DNA from: Haemonchus contortus
Taxonomy: Eukaryota; Nematoda; Chromadorea; Rhabditida; Trichostrongylidae
DNA: 64,000 nt
Direction of reading: 5' to 3'
Assembly: GCA_000469685.2 (NCBI GenBank)
Contig: LS997567.1
Coordinates: forward strand, 11,656,252-11,720,251
The notes beneath the pieces were generated by a model. That model searched no databases. It saw nothing but the letters and a program-made list of their open reading frames with translations, and was not told the origin of the DNA. The position numbers and the translations under genes are program-made. Shown one piece after another: positions 33,089 through 44,044 of the stretch. How positions within the stretch are numbered: position 1 is the stretch's first letter; the number at the start of each line of letters is the position of its first letter.

Positions 33089-35127
33089 GCGCGTTATATA
33101 AAGTAGGTTATTTGCACTGCACCAACCATTGCATTTGAACGTGGTTAGGTATGAGCTGTCAAGAAATTGGCATGATAGCGATCTAGAATACCTTTGAACT
33201 GAGACAATATATTGCTTGAGCTCTGAAGACGATTCCCAATAGCGAATCTTGGACGGGGATACTTTACGAGAAAATAGGTCGCTTGAATTCTCGCCGTTGT
33301 GAACACTCTGAGTCATCTCTAATACATATAAACCCATTCTCTACACATAAGCACAGAGCAATGTGTAGGGCGTATAACCCTGGAAACGTCTGAAATCTCG
33401 AGGTACGCTCCAATTTGCACTTTGTCATTAATATATGTCATTTTGATTGGTATACCTAAATGACCTTTCACGATGACTTGCGGTCGATAGCCGGTGAACG
33501 AGCCAGTGCATTTACACAGGAACTTTTTATTGAAGAAGAATCAAAACTGATAATATGCTAACTTGATGCAAAAATGAAACTTCTCAAATACTCATCAATT
33601 TCCCAACACTTCGGATGGATTGGATAGTTTCTTGTCAGGACACGACAGAAAAAGGAAAATCGCCTCGATACGATTGGCAAATGACAATCAATGGATTGGG
33701 CAATTATACAATTCAGTTGCGTCACAAGATAGAGGGAGGACATATCCAAAAATTGACTAGACAATCAAACTTCCTTCCACATTTACTACTCACTTCTCTA
33801 ACAGTAACATATTTTTGTGCGGTGCTGATCTCTGGTCACATCCTTGCCCTATTGATATCATAATAATCTGTATTAGCCTGGATGTGACTCGAGAAAGACC
33901 CATCTGTACAGTGCTCTTTTCGAATTCGCAACAGTTTCTATTTTAATTGCTTTCTGAATTATCGATTGGGCTCCCTCTTTGATTGTAATCTAGAGAGAGT
34001 ATATGCTTATGAGTAAAGAGGGGTATCCTAGAAGTTGATCAGAAACCAGTATGCAGCCTTTGCCCGAAGTTGACTATCAAGACCGACTCCGAATTGTCTT
34101 TGTGAAGTACATCAGTATCATAAGGCCTCTTTCAGACATTAAAAGGCTAGAAATAAGGTAGTTGCCTTTAGCGAACCATATTGACTTGTCATACGCATCC
34201 AACTTTCGGCGAGGAATAGACATTCAAGCCAATATCCGACAAATGAGATTTAGTGAGTTAGATAACTTGGCCGTTCCGTTCGAATTCGTTCCACAGATTA
34301 CCAAAAGTTTAGGAAGTTTTTCATTGTGGTGAAGTGTCACGTGGAGGGCTCAAGTAGTTGGTGAACTCTCAGATTTGAAACTGCTACAAAGGGATTCTTG
34401 AAATTTCGGTCTGTGAGTTTCTCCCGATTCTCTTTATAAACGGGATCATTTTAGTAGTTTGATCTCAAAAGATGTTAAAATGCCGCCAGTTGATCGGCGT
34501 TAGCTAACTTTTCGACTGCTATCAAGGATAGTAGCAGAATTCTGGTCTAGACAATAAGCTAGATGAGCTGTTTGAGTATTGCTCCAATGTGTAGGCCATA
34601 AGCCACGCGACTCTGGAAGTGATAAGACTGGTGGGACTGTACGAAATTTGATCATGGGTCCGATTGATCATTAGTGATGTCTCTGCTTACTACGAGGTAT
34701 ACAAGCTCATGATTGACTCAATCTGTATAGTGACGACTCTCTTCTCATGCTGAGTTTTGTCATCTATAGCACCGCATGAGCACAATCCATCACAGCCTGT
34801 AATGAGGTTGGATGAACGGACGAAACCGCCTCTTGTCATCATACCCGACGGTTAGCAGTACGTCACACAACCCTAAAAATCGTTGTGTCGCCTGTGATAT
34901 TGGGTCCATTCAAGTTGCAGGTCAGAAATATATACTAACCATCAAATAGTTGCCCAAGAATGAATTACCATTTAAGAGATAACAAAACGAGAGATGGCAT
35001 AGCAGGAGAGACGGATGTTTGATTTCTGTGCGATCGCTGATCTCAAGATGAAGCGGTTAATACTTGCTGTCCTTCCTTGGCCGTTCACAATATCAATATT
35101 TTTCAGTGAAATATGATGCATTAAAAG

Positions 35128-35270
35128 GCACAGTTCACGATAATTTCTGGGTATCTAGTTTGAGACAAATAACTGAAGTGATAATCCAAAACAGTGCAAA
35201 GGTGGTGAAGAAAACGAAATGTGTTGTTGCGAGATGTGCTGTTGCGCACAGCTGGTTACAGTAAGCTGCC
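35128..35270 (+). mobile_element. Solo left end of TTAA-type MITE
   Basis: Starts TTAA then AAGGCACAGTTCACGAT, and keeps AAAACAGTGCAAAGGTGG matching the equivalent position in the 53.2 kb copy. No right end found. Confidence 0.55.
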
Positions 35271-36672
35271 TGCGTGCAACGTTTGCGTTTCGGTGCAAAT
35301 GATGCAACCTCGACAGCCTCTACAACGTGAAATCTCGTTCGCCTTGAGGTGTGTACATCGGTGAAGCCGATTTTGGGGTACTTATTGCACCATAACTAGA
35401 TCGTTTTTGACCGGACAGCGTTCTTTCCGCAGTAAGAATACGACAGTCCATACAACTTCAATGTCATAGAAACAGCGCACCTCAGTTCCTGCTCTGCTAC
35501 TTTACAGCAAAACACAAGTACGTTCGCCTGAAATTCAAATGGACCAGTCTTTTTTCAACAATTTAAGGGAATTTTTAGTTGAATAAAATGTTCAAGTGAG
35601 TCATATCCTGAGTGTTTTTCATCGCTTCCACTCCTCAACAGAATCGAAGCCGTTTGTTTCCCATGCACGGTTTCTTATGATAAGCATGTAAAAGGGAGAG
35701 GAAAAGGCACAAGCCTCAGACAGGAAGGAAGCCAAGCAAGGCGGCATGTTCTAAGGGTAACGCATCTTTTTAGGGAATGGGAGCGACCGTGGAGGTGCCA
35801 GATCGACGAGCACTAAGCGATACGTCAGTTACGTCCTTTAGGTAGAGTACTCACCGACTCTCAAACCATCCAGATGAATCTCTTCAAAAAGAGTGTGCTC
35901 TTTGATGTTTAAAGTCATACCCTAGCATGATAACGGTTGCCAACATTGGCACTCTTTGAAGTTCTATCTTTAGTGCATACCACTGGCTTCTCAATCCAAA
36001 TCACATAACAGCTTTGAGCACGTACAGCAGCACTCTGAATGCTCCTGACGGCGAATTCGTGCACATCGTCGGAATGAACAGGGAACTTAAGTGAGAATGG
36101 AGGACGACCGTGGCATGATAGCAGTCGCGCAGAACTTCCATCTCCCATATCACACTACGGTCGATTTATCGGCAAGAGATTAAAGGACGTCGCCCAATTA
36201 TGACTACGGTGGAGCGGAAATTGCGTTCAAGCACAATGCATCCAAAAACAGAACTGACTCATATCGATGTTCCAGGAAAGAATGTGTTCGCTATGCTGAC
36301 GTGAGAGCACTCGAATCCATAAAAAGGCTGGAGGTTTTGATCTCTACATCTGGATTAGTTCGGAATGCTTCTTTATTCTCTTTATCACACTTGAAAAGGT
36401 CAGTGATTTGATCGGAAGGCCTACATCAGACTAATGACCATAAGAAAATTTCCTATACGTAGAACTAACTTGACAGTCTAGCCCTTGCACAATGTTTTAG
36501 CTTGTCCGTGTTGTTCAAGTGGTTTTTTATCATGTAATCGAGTAACCGAGTGAACGTATTTCCATTCGAACGTAAAATTTGAAGCAGCTATGCAGAGCAT
36601 ATGAAATCATGTGAACTATTTACCTCGAGTTTTTAAATGTTTACTAACAATTCCCTTGTAGTCTATTTTCAG

Positions 36673-36858
36673 GGATATCCACTGGGAAGACTTTCGGGAA
36701 CAATGAAAGCAATTACAAGGTTTCGATATCGAAGTGACTACTCAGACAGCTAGACAGACAGCATTCAACAAAGAAGGAATAGTCATTTATTCTATGGTAT
36801 ATTGCAATTGAAATTTAATCACAAGACACTACTATATGCACACACCGCTCATAATAAA
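36673..36858 (+). other. Possible 3' terminal exon with poly(A) signal
   Basis: TTTTCAG acceptor at 36666-36672, a 25-codon frame (GYPLGRLSGTM..FRYRSDYSDS, stop at 36748-36750), and AATAAA at 36853-36858. The arrangement is what a nematode last exon looks like, but no upstream exon was identified and the protein is not recognised. Confidence 0.25.
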
Positions 36859-36908
36859 TATTATCCAGCATGTCCATCGTTAAGACGTCCGTCAAATATA
36901 TAATAATA

Positions 36909-37330
36909 TTAGGTTGGTGCATGAATTCTTTTTCTGACTTTTTTGGAAATATCTCAATAGCGAACCAGCCCGAAAGTTAGATTGATGCACCATCACCATC
37001 CACTGCTAGACGCCGACACTCAGGAAGCTTGTCGATTACATCCTCCCAGAAGGACGGGGCTGGGACTTAAAGAATTTGTCCAGTGCTTTCTGACCTCATC
37101 CCCTGCGTCAAACTTGTAGAAATCGTGCAGCATAGTGACCTTTAAATGCAGGGTGGGCGAGTGATAGTTAGTGTTATGAAAGAGTACCATGCATAAGTCG
37201 CGCACACGTGATGACGAAACACCAACTTCCATGCGAACCAAATACGGAAGGATCAAATACGTAGGAAAACTTATATGCATCAATTTTATATATGAAATTC
37301 GGAGAGTGACCATAGCGGTACTACTCAGTG
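36909..37330 (-). pseudogene. mariner transposase C-terminal remnant with terminal repeat
   Basis: The plus-strand start TTAGGTTGGTGCATGAATTC is a mariner-type terminus. Reading on the minus strand towards it, frames give FDAGDEVRK, DKFFKSQPRP and EDVIDKLPECR. These correspond to the last part of mariner/SETMAR-type transposases after the third Asp. Only ~420 bp remain and several frame changes are present. It is a different mariner lineage from that at 13 kb. Confidence 0.55.
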
Positions 37331-37794
37331 ATTAAGACCCGTATTGCAGCATCAGCACCATGTGCTGTAGCATCGGAGTCATACTTTAGAAGGCACTAAT
37401 CGATCCTAGTATGATTAGAGATAATTCAGGGTACTTCATGAACAACCTAGATCCACCCCTATTGCTGCTTGCACTACTATCACACACCTCTCCTCCGTTA
37501 TTCAAATATTGCGATGAGGGGGGTGGGGTGTGACGTATTGTCACAGAATCGGTGCGTGTGTGTATTCTGTTCGTATTAGCACTTAATTCTTCACCTTAGT
37601 TATCAGTCCATAATGAAATCGAGACGAGACGGGGTAAGAGGGGTGTGATAGCCTAAAAGCACACGATATGATTGCTGCTATAACACACTCAGAGACAACG
37701 TATGAACAGTAACGAATTGGAAGGGAAGGATCGAAAGGAAGGAGCATAATAATTACATCTAATGTGAGGAAGTGCGAGCGAATGAACCTGCCAG
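37331..37794. other. Downstream flank of the odd-skipped gene
   Basis: Contains the 3' untranslated region of the minus-strand gene. No clear AATAAA was found on the minus strand within 450 bp of the stop. Confidence 0.4.
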
Positions 37795-39185
37795 TCAGCA
37801 GATTCGTGAAGTCGGACTCGGCGGATTGAGTTCATAATAGAACGTCGAACTGGAGGATATCGATGGTTCAATATCAACGGTGGATGGAGAAATCAACGTT
37901 GCCTAAAAACCAAATGAAAAGTCCAACAAGGTTACGGTATAAGACGTTATCAATTGAAGCTGAGATTGGCTGACCTGTTCATCCATGTTATGGCTACTTT
38001 TACATTCTGTGTGAGCGGAACGATGGACCTGGAGCGTTCGTGACTGACAGAATCCTTTTCCACACGCACCACACTTGAACGGCTTTTCTTTCGAGTGAAT
38101 GAATCTGAAAGGAGGTGAGCTGATTTACGGCAATGCTGAGGTCACATCCCGTTTTCTCACTTATGATCTCGTAGATGGTCCTGACGTCGAAATGCTTTCC
38201 CGCATGTGTCACAGGAATAGGGGCGTTCGTCAGTGTGAGTCCTGAAACAGAGCGTAAGACCATCGGGAAAATATGCAAGGGCTCACCCTTACACTATAAA
38301 GTGTGTATTGCTCACCTTTCATGGATCAGTAGATTGTAAGACTTAGTAAAATGTCTGTTACAGTATTTGCAAATGAATTCCTTCTTAGACCTATTCGTTT
38401 TTACCATGGCACGACCTCGTCCAGGCAGGAGGAACCTAGATTAAAAATTTTTTAGTTAAAGGGTTAATAGAGAGTTACCTAAGGCTCAGCATAACTTTAG
38501 CCGGAGACTAACCACGGTTGTCGACTGTACGGACATGTGGTCACTGCCAGTGGTCGCGTAGGTGTCGTTTCAATCTGAAAAGCTAGAAATAGCTACTCAG
38601 TTCATTCGAAGAACTTTGTTGTGTTGAATCACCTTGGCCTTTTCTCGTTCCTCTATTTCGATCGACTCGGCCAGATGAGTAAAGTCGAACCTCTTCTTTT
38701 CTGATGAGGGCTCGCTCGACGTCCCTTCAGAGGATTCCAGGGAACAGAACACTTCCATGCGTTCGTTCATATTCTGTACAAATAAACTCCGAAGGATCAA
38801 AACGGTTACCCATGGCATTGCAGTCGGAGAACCACTCTCAAATTACGAAGAAGCAACTCTTGTAAAGTGAGCAGTTCTGTCGGATAAATGCTTAAGAGTG
38901 GGAATGGAATAAGGCGCTTTTCTAGGTGCCTCATATAAGCAGCACCGGAAAAAAGGTGAATGTGCAAGGACAAGAGGGAACCCCGTCGTAACCTCCCTCT
39001 GCTCAGAACTACAATATTCAAAGGCAGAAGAAAAAAGTTTCAAAAAAGAAGTTCACCTGTATGTTGATGGTGTAGAACATTTGGTAGAGTTGTTGTTGAT
39101 AAGCTTGCCAATAACGCATGATGTCACCGTTGGAACATCGGGGAAAAATGGAATGCTCTTTTAGAGGAGCGAAACTTGGCAGCAT
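37795..39185 (-). CDS. odd-1/odd-2: odd-skipped family C2H2 zinc-finger transcription factor (seven exons)
   Basis: Exons: 39057-39185, 38633-38773, 38513-38574, 38316-38435, 38161-38241, 37975-38104 and 37795-37902. Joined, they give 771 nt and 256 residues with every intron GT..AG and all phases compatible. Three fingers follow the odd-skipped consensus closely: Cys133/Cys136/His149/His153 ([20 protein letters not shown]), Cys161/Cys164/His177/His181 ([14 protein letters not shown]) and Cys189/Cys192/His205/His209 ([14 protein letters not shown]). Introns cut at the last histidine or linker of fingers 1 and 2. Residues 1-90 include [14 protein letters not shown] and an acidic Ser/Glu stretch; the tail is Ser/Pro-rich. 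Family members (Drosophila odd, vertebrate Osr, C. elegans odd-1 and odd-2) bind DNA in the nucleus and act in gut and segment development. Which nematode paralogue this is cannot be decided here. Exon 3 is the least certain. Confidence 0.88.
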
Positions 39186-39195
39186 CTGTAAATGC
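39186..39195 (-). promoter_or_regulatory. Splice acceptor directly before the odd start codon
   Basis: On the minus strand CATTTACAG abuts the ATG. In nematodes this is either a spliced-leader trans-splice site or the end of an upstream intron. The proximity to ATG makes trans-splicing plausible and supports this start. Confidence 0.4.
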
Positions 39196-42100
39196 CGTGG
39201 ATATATAGAGACATCTAACACGATGACCATCCATCGATCGAGGCACCGCACGTAACAAAAAAAATTTAGAAGACAATAAAAAGAAAAGTTTCATCGGACA
39301 ACAAGAAAGTCAATGTGAAAATATTGTGCTCTATCACAAATACTCTGCCGTGAGGATGAACGAAAAGAGGGACAAAGAATTGTCATGATTTCAAAGGACA
39401 TGGCAACATGTGAAAGTGTCAAAGGTGTTCAGTCACAAACGTACTCAATCCACCTGAGATACTGAGCGCAACCATTGCTCAATATTTTGACTGCAAAGCT
39501 CACTATGGGTTCAGATTCAGAGCTCGTACTAGTACCCAACCACATGCATTACTGAGATGTTGTGAGGGATAGTACCCGAAAATGGTGTTCAGTATGAGGT
39601 TAATCGAAGCGACTGGAAACACTACACAAGTGTTTCAGCTGATCTCGGCTAGTCCAAAAGAGTAATGATGTGAGCGTCTGTCTTTGTAAAAGAGGAGTGT
39701 TGGGAAATGTGGTTTCGCGACGACTGTGTCAAAGGTTTATGTATAATTTTTTCTGAGCAACCGAGGCAATATTCAAAGGAGGGTACAAAACATCAGAGGC
39801 ATACCATTAACCGACTTTGTAGAAGCAGGTAGGCTGAAACGAATCACTAAAATCAGGTCATCAACTCGCCGTCGCGGGAATGCGAAGCCCCCAATCTCGA
39901 CCATAAAAGCAGAGTTCGACTTTATTGGATGCGGCATGCTTTGAATTCAGCTTTTGATAAGAAACAATTGAAAACAATATGGGTTCATTAAAATTTTTGC
40001 CAGCTTCTGTTAGTATGAAGGCGCATTGTTGAAGGGGATCTTGTTCAACGACAAACATGTGACAACATATTGCTCGGCAAAAGAGGTGCGCTAAGGGTTT
40101 GAAGAAGATATGATTGGTGTTGAGCGCCCGACTGACATAAGTAGATTATGTGAAGGAATACCCGCGAAAAGCACGCCAACCGATGTTCGAATAGGGTGAA
40201 GTGTGGAACTGTGTTGCATCAAAGACATTCATCCACGAGTTAGAATTATATTAGCACAAGGCGGTATGTGTGCCGCCATCGCAGCAGTGGCAGTCGTCGC
40301 TGCTGAGGAGGCTGACCCCGCCCACTTTCAACGGAATACTGTAGTCGATACATGTACTACTTATGAAATAAGCAGTAGGAGTTGAAATTAGCTATAATCA
40401 AAGAGGACTTAGACTATGTATGGAAAAGTAATGGCATGGTAAAGATTATTCTCAAGAGATTTTTCTTTGTTCCTTATGTAGCAGGTTACTGGAGACCACG
40501 GGAGCCGTTCAAATTAGAGACGATCAAATTCGTACACAGACGAGGGAATCGAATAGACATTCGTTTCCTGAATATTTCACGGACAATTAGAGGCTGAATA
40601 TTTAGCATTTTCCCTTCGAATGGTCGCTATAGTGGGATCCATCGGAGTTTAGTGAAAATCAAAGTCCGAAATAAGCAACCTCGGCTTATTCTTGAGCAGT
40701 TATGATCATGAGTCTCATGAATGTGATGCTGACGTCAACATTTGCTTTCAGTGATGAAGCAGTAGTAGAGGTAGAGCCATTTTGTGTATTAACTCGATAA
40801 GAACGGGGTAAACGGCCCTTGAGAGGAGAACCGTGCAACTGATTACCGGATTAATCATAGAGCGTCCGGTTTACACGTTTCATGTCAAGCGATGATTCTT
40901 CCCTACCAGTCAATAGACTAGACATGGGAAATCACACAAAATTTTTTGATTCGATTTTGTTGCTTTCAAGCTGTTTGTGATTATAATAGACATTGTACAT
41001 TGATCAGAAACATCGACCCCTGTGCTAATTAAGTTGGCTACTTGAGTTTGAGCTCGTTACTTCGCCAGTATAATAACTGTTGCACAGCTTTTGCAGAATT
41101 AGAGCCTGTAAACCATCGTTCAAATAAAGTTGAACGGATGTGGATCAAATGACAGGGTTCTTGTAGAACAAAGGCAGTCGGCGGCTCAAAAAGAGAACTG
41201 TTGTACGTTCTCCAAACAAAAAGGCTTTCGCAGATTGCTGATAAGTCAAACGATTCGAAGAAGCCAGGACTTATCTCGAAATCACCTGTGAACACCCAAA
41301 AGTCGAAATTGTCAGGCTGGAGAGAACTTTCTGCTGCTGGTTGTCAACTCTCGAGTAGCTTCGTTGCCACTATTAATCACTACATCTTTGCCATTCCGCT
41401 TCCGTTTAATTATACTACTTTTTCATGATTATAAAAGTTGCCATAACCGAGTTTTTAGGAAAAAAAACAATAGAGCGCTCATAAATGCTAATCAAAAATG
41501 GCTTGTTATCACCGAGCGGACCTATCAGATTTTGCATAGTAAATAGAGCTTGAAAACAATTGGACGGTTGGGAAAAACCTATTCCCAACAAAGAGTTTAT
41601 TTCGATATAAAACACACGGAAGATCTGCACATCTGTGGAGTCTTGGTAAATATGTCAGGGAGTGTGGAACTCTAACGAGACTTTTGAGGATTGTCGATCT
41701 CCAGACATTATGGGATATAGGGCTAAAAAAACACCGGTTCTCTTTGGAAAAGATTGGGAACTAATTTCTCTCTATATTCCTCGACAGAACACTGCATTCC
41801 ATGTGAGACTCTGAGCGAAAAACTATAAATTCCGTCGTTTAGCGCTGTGACGTCTTCCTACAGTATACCCGTTCGTCGCACCAGACCGGTTGTCCGCTAA
41901 AACCCTGTTTAAATACAGCTCTATCAGACTGGACCTAGCTCAGACGTTGAAGTGACACATTACCCCTTGCTCGGTTATCTTTGTAGGTATATGTGTGGAT
42001 GGCCTTTCGATCATCTTGAGGCATTCCAAGGTTTCTTTTGCTCTAATCCTTCAACAATAGGGATTCGGGGATCATCATGATATCCCAAAACTTCAAAGGG

Positions 42101-43520
42101 GATGCCACTTTCACAGTTCAATGTTTTATTGTGGGTTTCGCGAAAAAATGAGATTGGCAACATTGCGCTTTGTTTTGCATTCCGGTGACCTTTATTGAAT
42201 ACAGAACCACCCTTGTGCAATATCCTTCCAACAAGCTGGATGTTTTTGAACTTGATCTGGTGTTGATAAACCGCATAGAAAGTTGGAAAATTTGGGAAAG
42301 CTACAAAGATTGAAGGAGTGTAATGCAAGACAGCAAATAATTACTAGGTGATACTCATGTAGAACCATTATGTATCAAGGGGTGAGATGCGCGAGAATTT
42401 GCGCTAGGGATGTTGGGACAGGCGGCGAGCTTTTTAGCGCTCATGACGCACACTTGACAGTAATGAGAGCAAATATAGGTGGCTAGCATCCTAGGTCAAG
42501 AAAGACTTTGAAGACTGACATGAACCTATGCACCAGCCGATTCAAGGCTCGTTGTGCTGGCTTGGTTCATGCGAATCAGTATGAGCTCAGGAGTCAGCAA
42601 AGGTTATGAGAAGTATATCGTGAAGTTACCTGCCACGAGAAGGCAAAAACTGTGACAAACAAAGAAATTTGTGCATTGTGACTTGAAGTCTTGTTGATTA
42701 CTGCTTTTTGCCACAATGCGCGATGCGAAGGTTGGGGCTGAACCACTGTCCTGGACTAGACTCAAACCCGAACTTGTGCTTACCAGGCGCAGGGCTCTTT
42801 ACATCTTACATTACTATGACCACACTTCACTTCACCTTCTTAATGGCTTTCGAAGACAATAAGGTACCAGCCATAAGCTTTCAATTGACAGATTATGGGC
42901 AAAGTTAACTACTTGAAAAACTCGGGAGCTAGACGCTCGAAATGAGCAGAAGAAAGAGATACTGTTCACTCGTAGTCATCGAAATTCTGCTTCCACTCAA
43001 GTATTCTCCTTATCGAGAAGATTCGAAATTGATTTCCCTTATATGTACATAGTTGAGGCACGAACTGCTTGGCTATGGAAGAAGTGGCGGCGTCGATTGC
43101 GAGGGAATGCTCTTATTGTGAACCACTTCAGCTGGATAGATTTCAAAATTAAGTTGAGGAACATGGTTGAACTTTCAGAACTCTCGCGTGGAGTCAGTAT
43201 GAACTGATAGGTGTTCGACATGCTATCACCTATAACTTAGCCCCTACTGAACTGGCTGGGTTGCCTAAAAACAGTAGCCTGGAAGCTTTATTGACTCGGC
43301 AGACTCTCGAAAACTCTAACTCTAATGAATCTTATAAATGTAAACACATTAACTTGCGGAAAAGATTTCGCCAAAAGAAAGTTAAGAGAACCACGCAGAG
43401 GGGGTTGATCGAGCTTATCTTACTGGGCAAGCTGACTTTATCGTTTTTAAACCTTCAAGTGTGGGACTAGATTGATTAGTTGGAACTACTGAAAACACGA
43501 ATAGGCTAGCTGCAATATAC
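39196..43520. other. Upstream intergenic region of the odd gene
   Basis: 4.3 kb of AT-rich sequence without recognised exons or transposons. Frames up to 105 codons (42011-42328, minus) have no motif. Likely to contain regulatory DNA of the odd gene, by position only. Confidence 0.4.
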
Positions 43521-44044
43521 AGTAGCGCTCGTAAGTCTTCGGTGGAATGGTTCTTCAGCCGCACTTTTCAGTCGTGACTCCTTTCCTACTGGATCTAATT
43601 ATGTGAAATTTCTGTATTTGGAGCGTGGGTGTATTGTGAATATTTACCACTATTAACCTGCAATCTGATCATGTTCCAGATATTCCAAAGAGCATGAACT
43701 CAAAATCGACTGAAAATACATATGATGGTCCTTCTCGAATCTCTCTCCTTTTTGTCATGTCTAAAGTGTACGAGCGGTAATGCCGAACCCAATAGATGAA
43801 AAAACGCACATGTGGTGCGAATAAGTGCAGACGTCAACAACTTTACTTTCAGCAAAACTTGCTACCGAAATAAACACCTTGCTCTATCTGTGGTTAATGC
43901 AGCTTTGCAGTCAAATAGTGTTGGGCAGGTTGAATTACGCTCTAGTTGAGCATATCCCAATTTTGCGCGAAATGGTCGACTAAGAAAAAAGTTATGAACG
44001 AGAAAGCGTCAAAGCATTTCACCGAAGACTTTTGAGCGCTATTG
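43521..44044. mobile_element. TA-type MITE, copy 3
   Basis: 524 bp, ends CAGTAGCGCTCGTAAGTC and GACTTTTGAGCGCTATTG, TA at 43519-43520 and 44045-44046. Intact across the CTAAG at 43980-43984, where the 19 kb copy is interrupted. Confidence 0.9.

Larger units (their letters stand above)
31765..33108 (-). mobile_element. Non-autonomous Helitron, third copy
   Basis: On the minus strand the 3' end reads hairpin GCTCGGCGTTAGCCGGGC, then GGTCCGA, CTGG and T (plus-strand A at 31764). The 5' end reads ACCTACTTTATATAACGCG, with the first base of the usual TC changed. It contains the CA tract and ~5-6 minisatellite units. The internal part 31800-32230 differs from the other copies, so the family carries variable cargo. 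Confidence 0.8.
33109..36908. other. Long region without confirmed gene
   Basis: AT-rich, almost free of recognisable transposons. The exceptions are a solo TTAA-MITE left end at ~35128-35270 (TTAA then AGGCACAGTTCACGATAA) and a possible terminal exon at 36673-36750. An 82-codon frame at 33615-33863 has a hydrophobic C-terminal part but no other support. Confidence 0.4.

Noticed and set aside
37020..37313. 97-codon minus-strand frame as a gene
   Set aside because: It is one frame through a frame-shifted mariner C-terminal remnant next to a mariner terminus.
38000..38278. 92-codon minus-strand frame as the coding frame of the zinc-finger gene
   Set aside because: It crosses two introns in the wrong frame; the finger-encoding frames are the shorter exons given in the gene model.
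42710..42790. tRNA- or SINE-like segment on the minus strand (GTTCGGGTTTGAGTC)
   Set aside because: Only a B-box-like match; no A box at proper distance and no second copy in the window.
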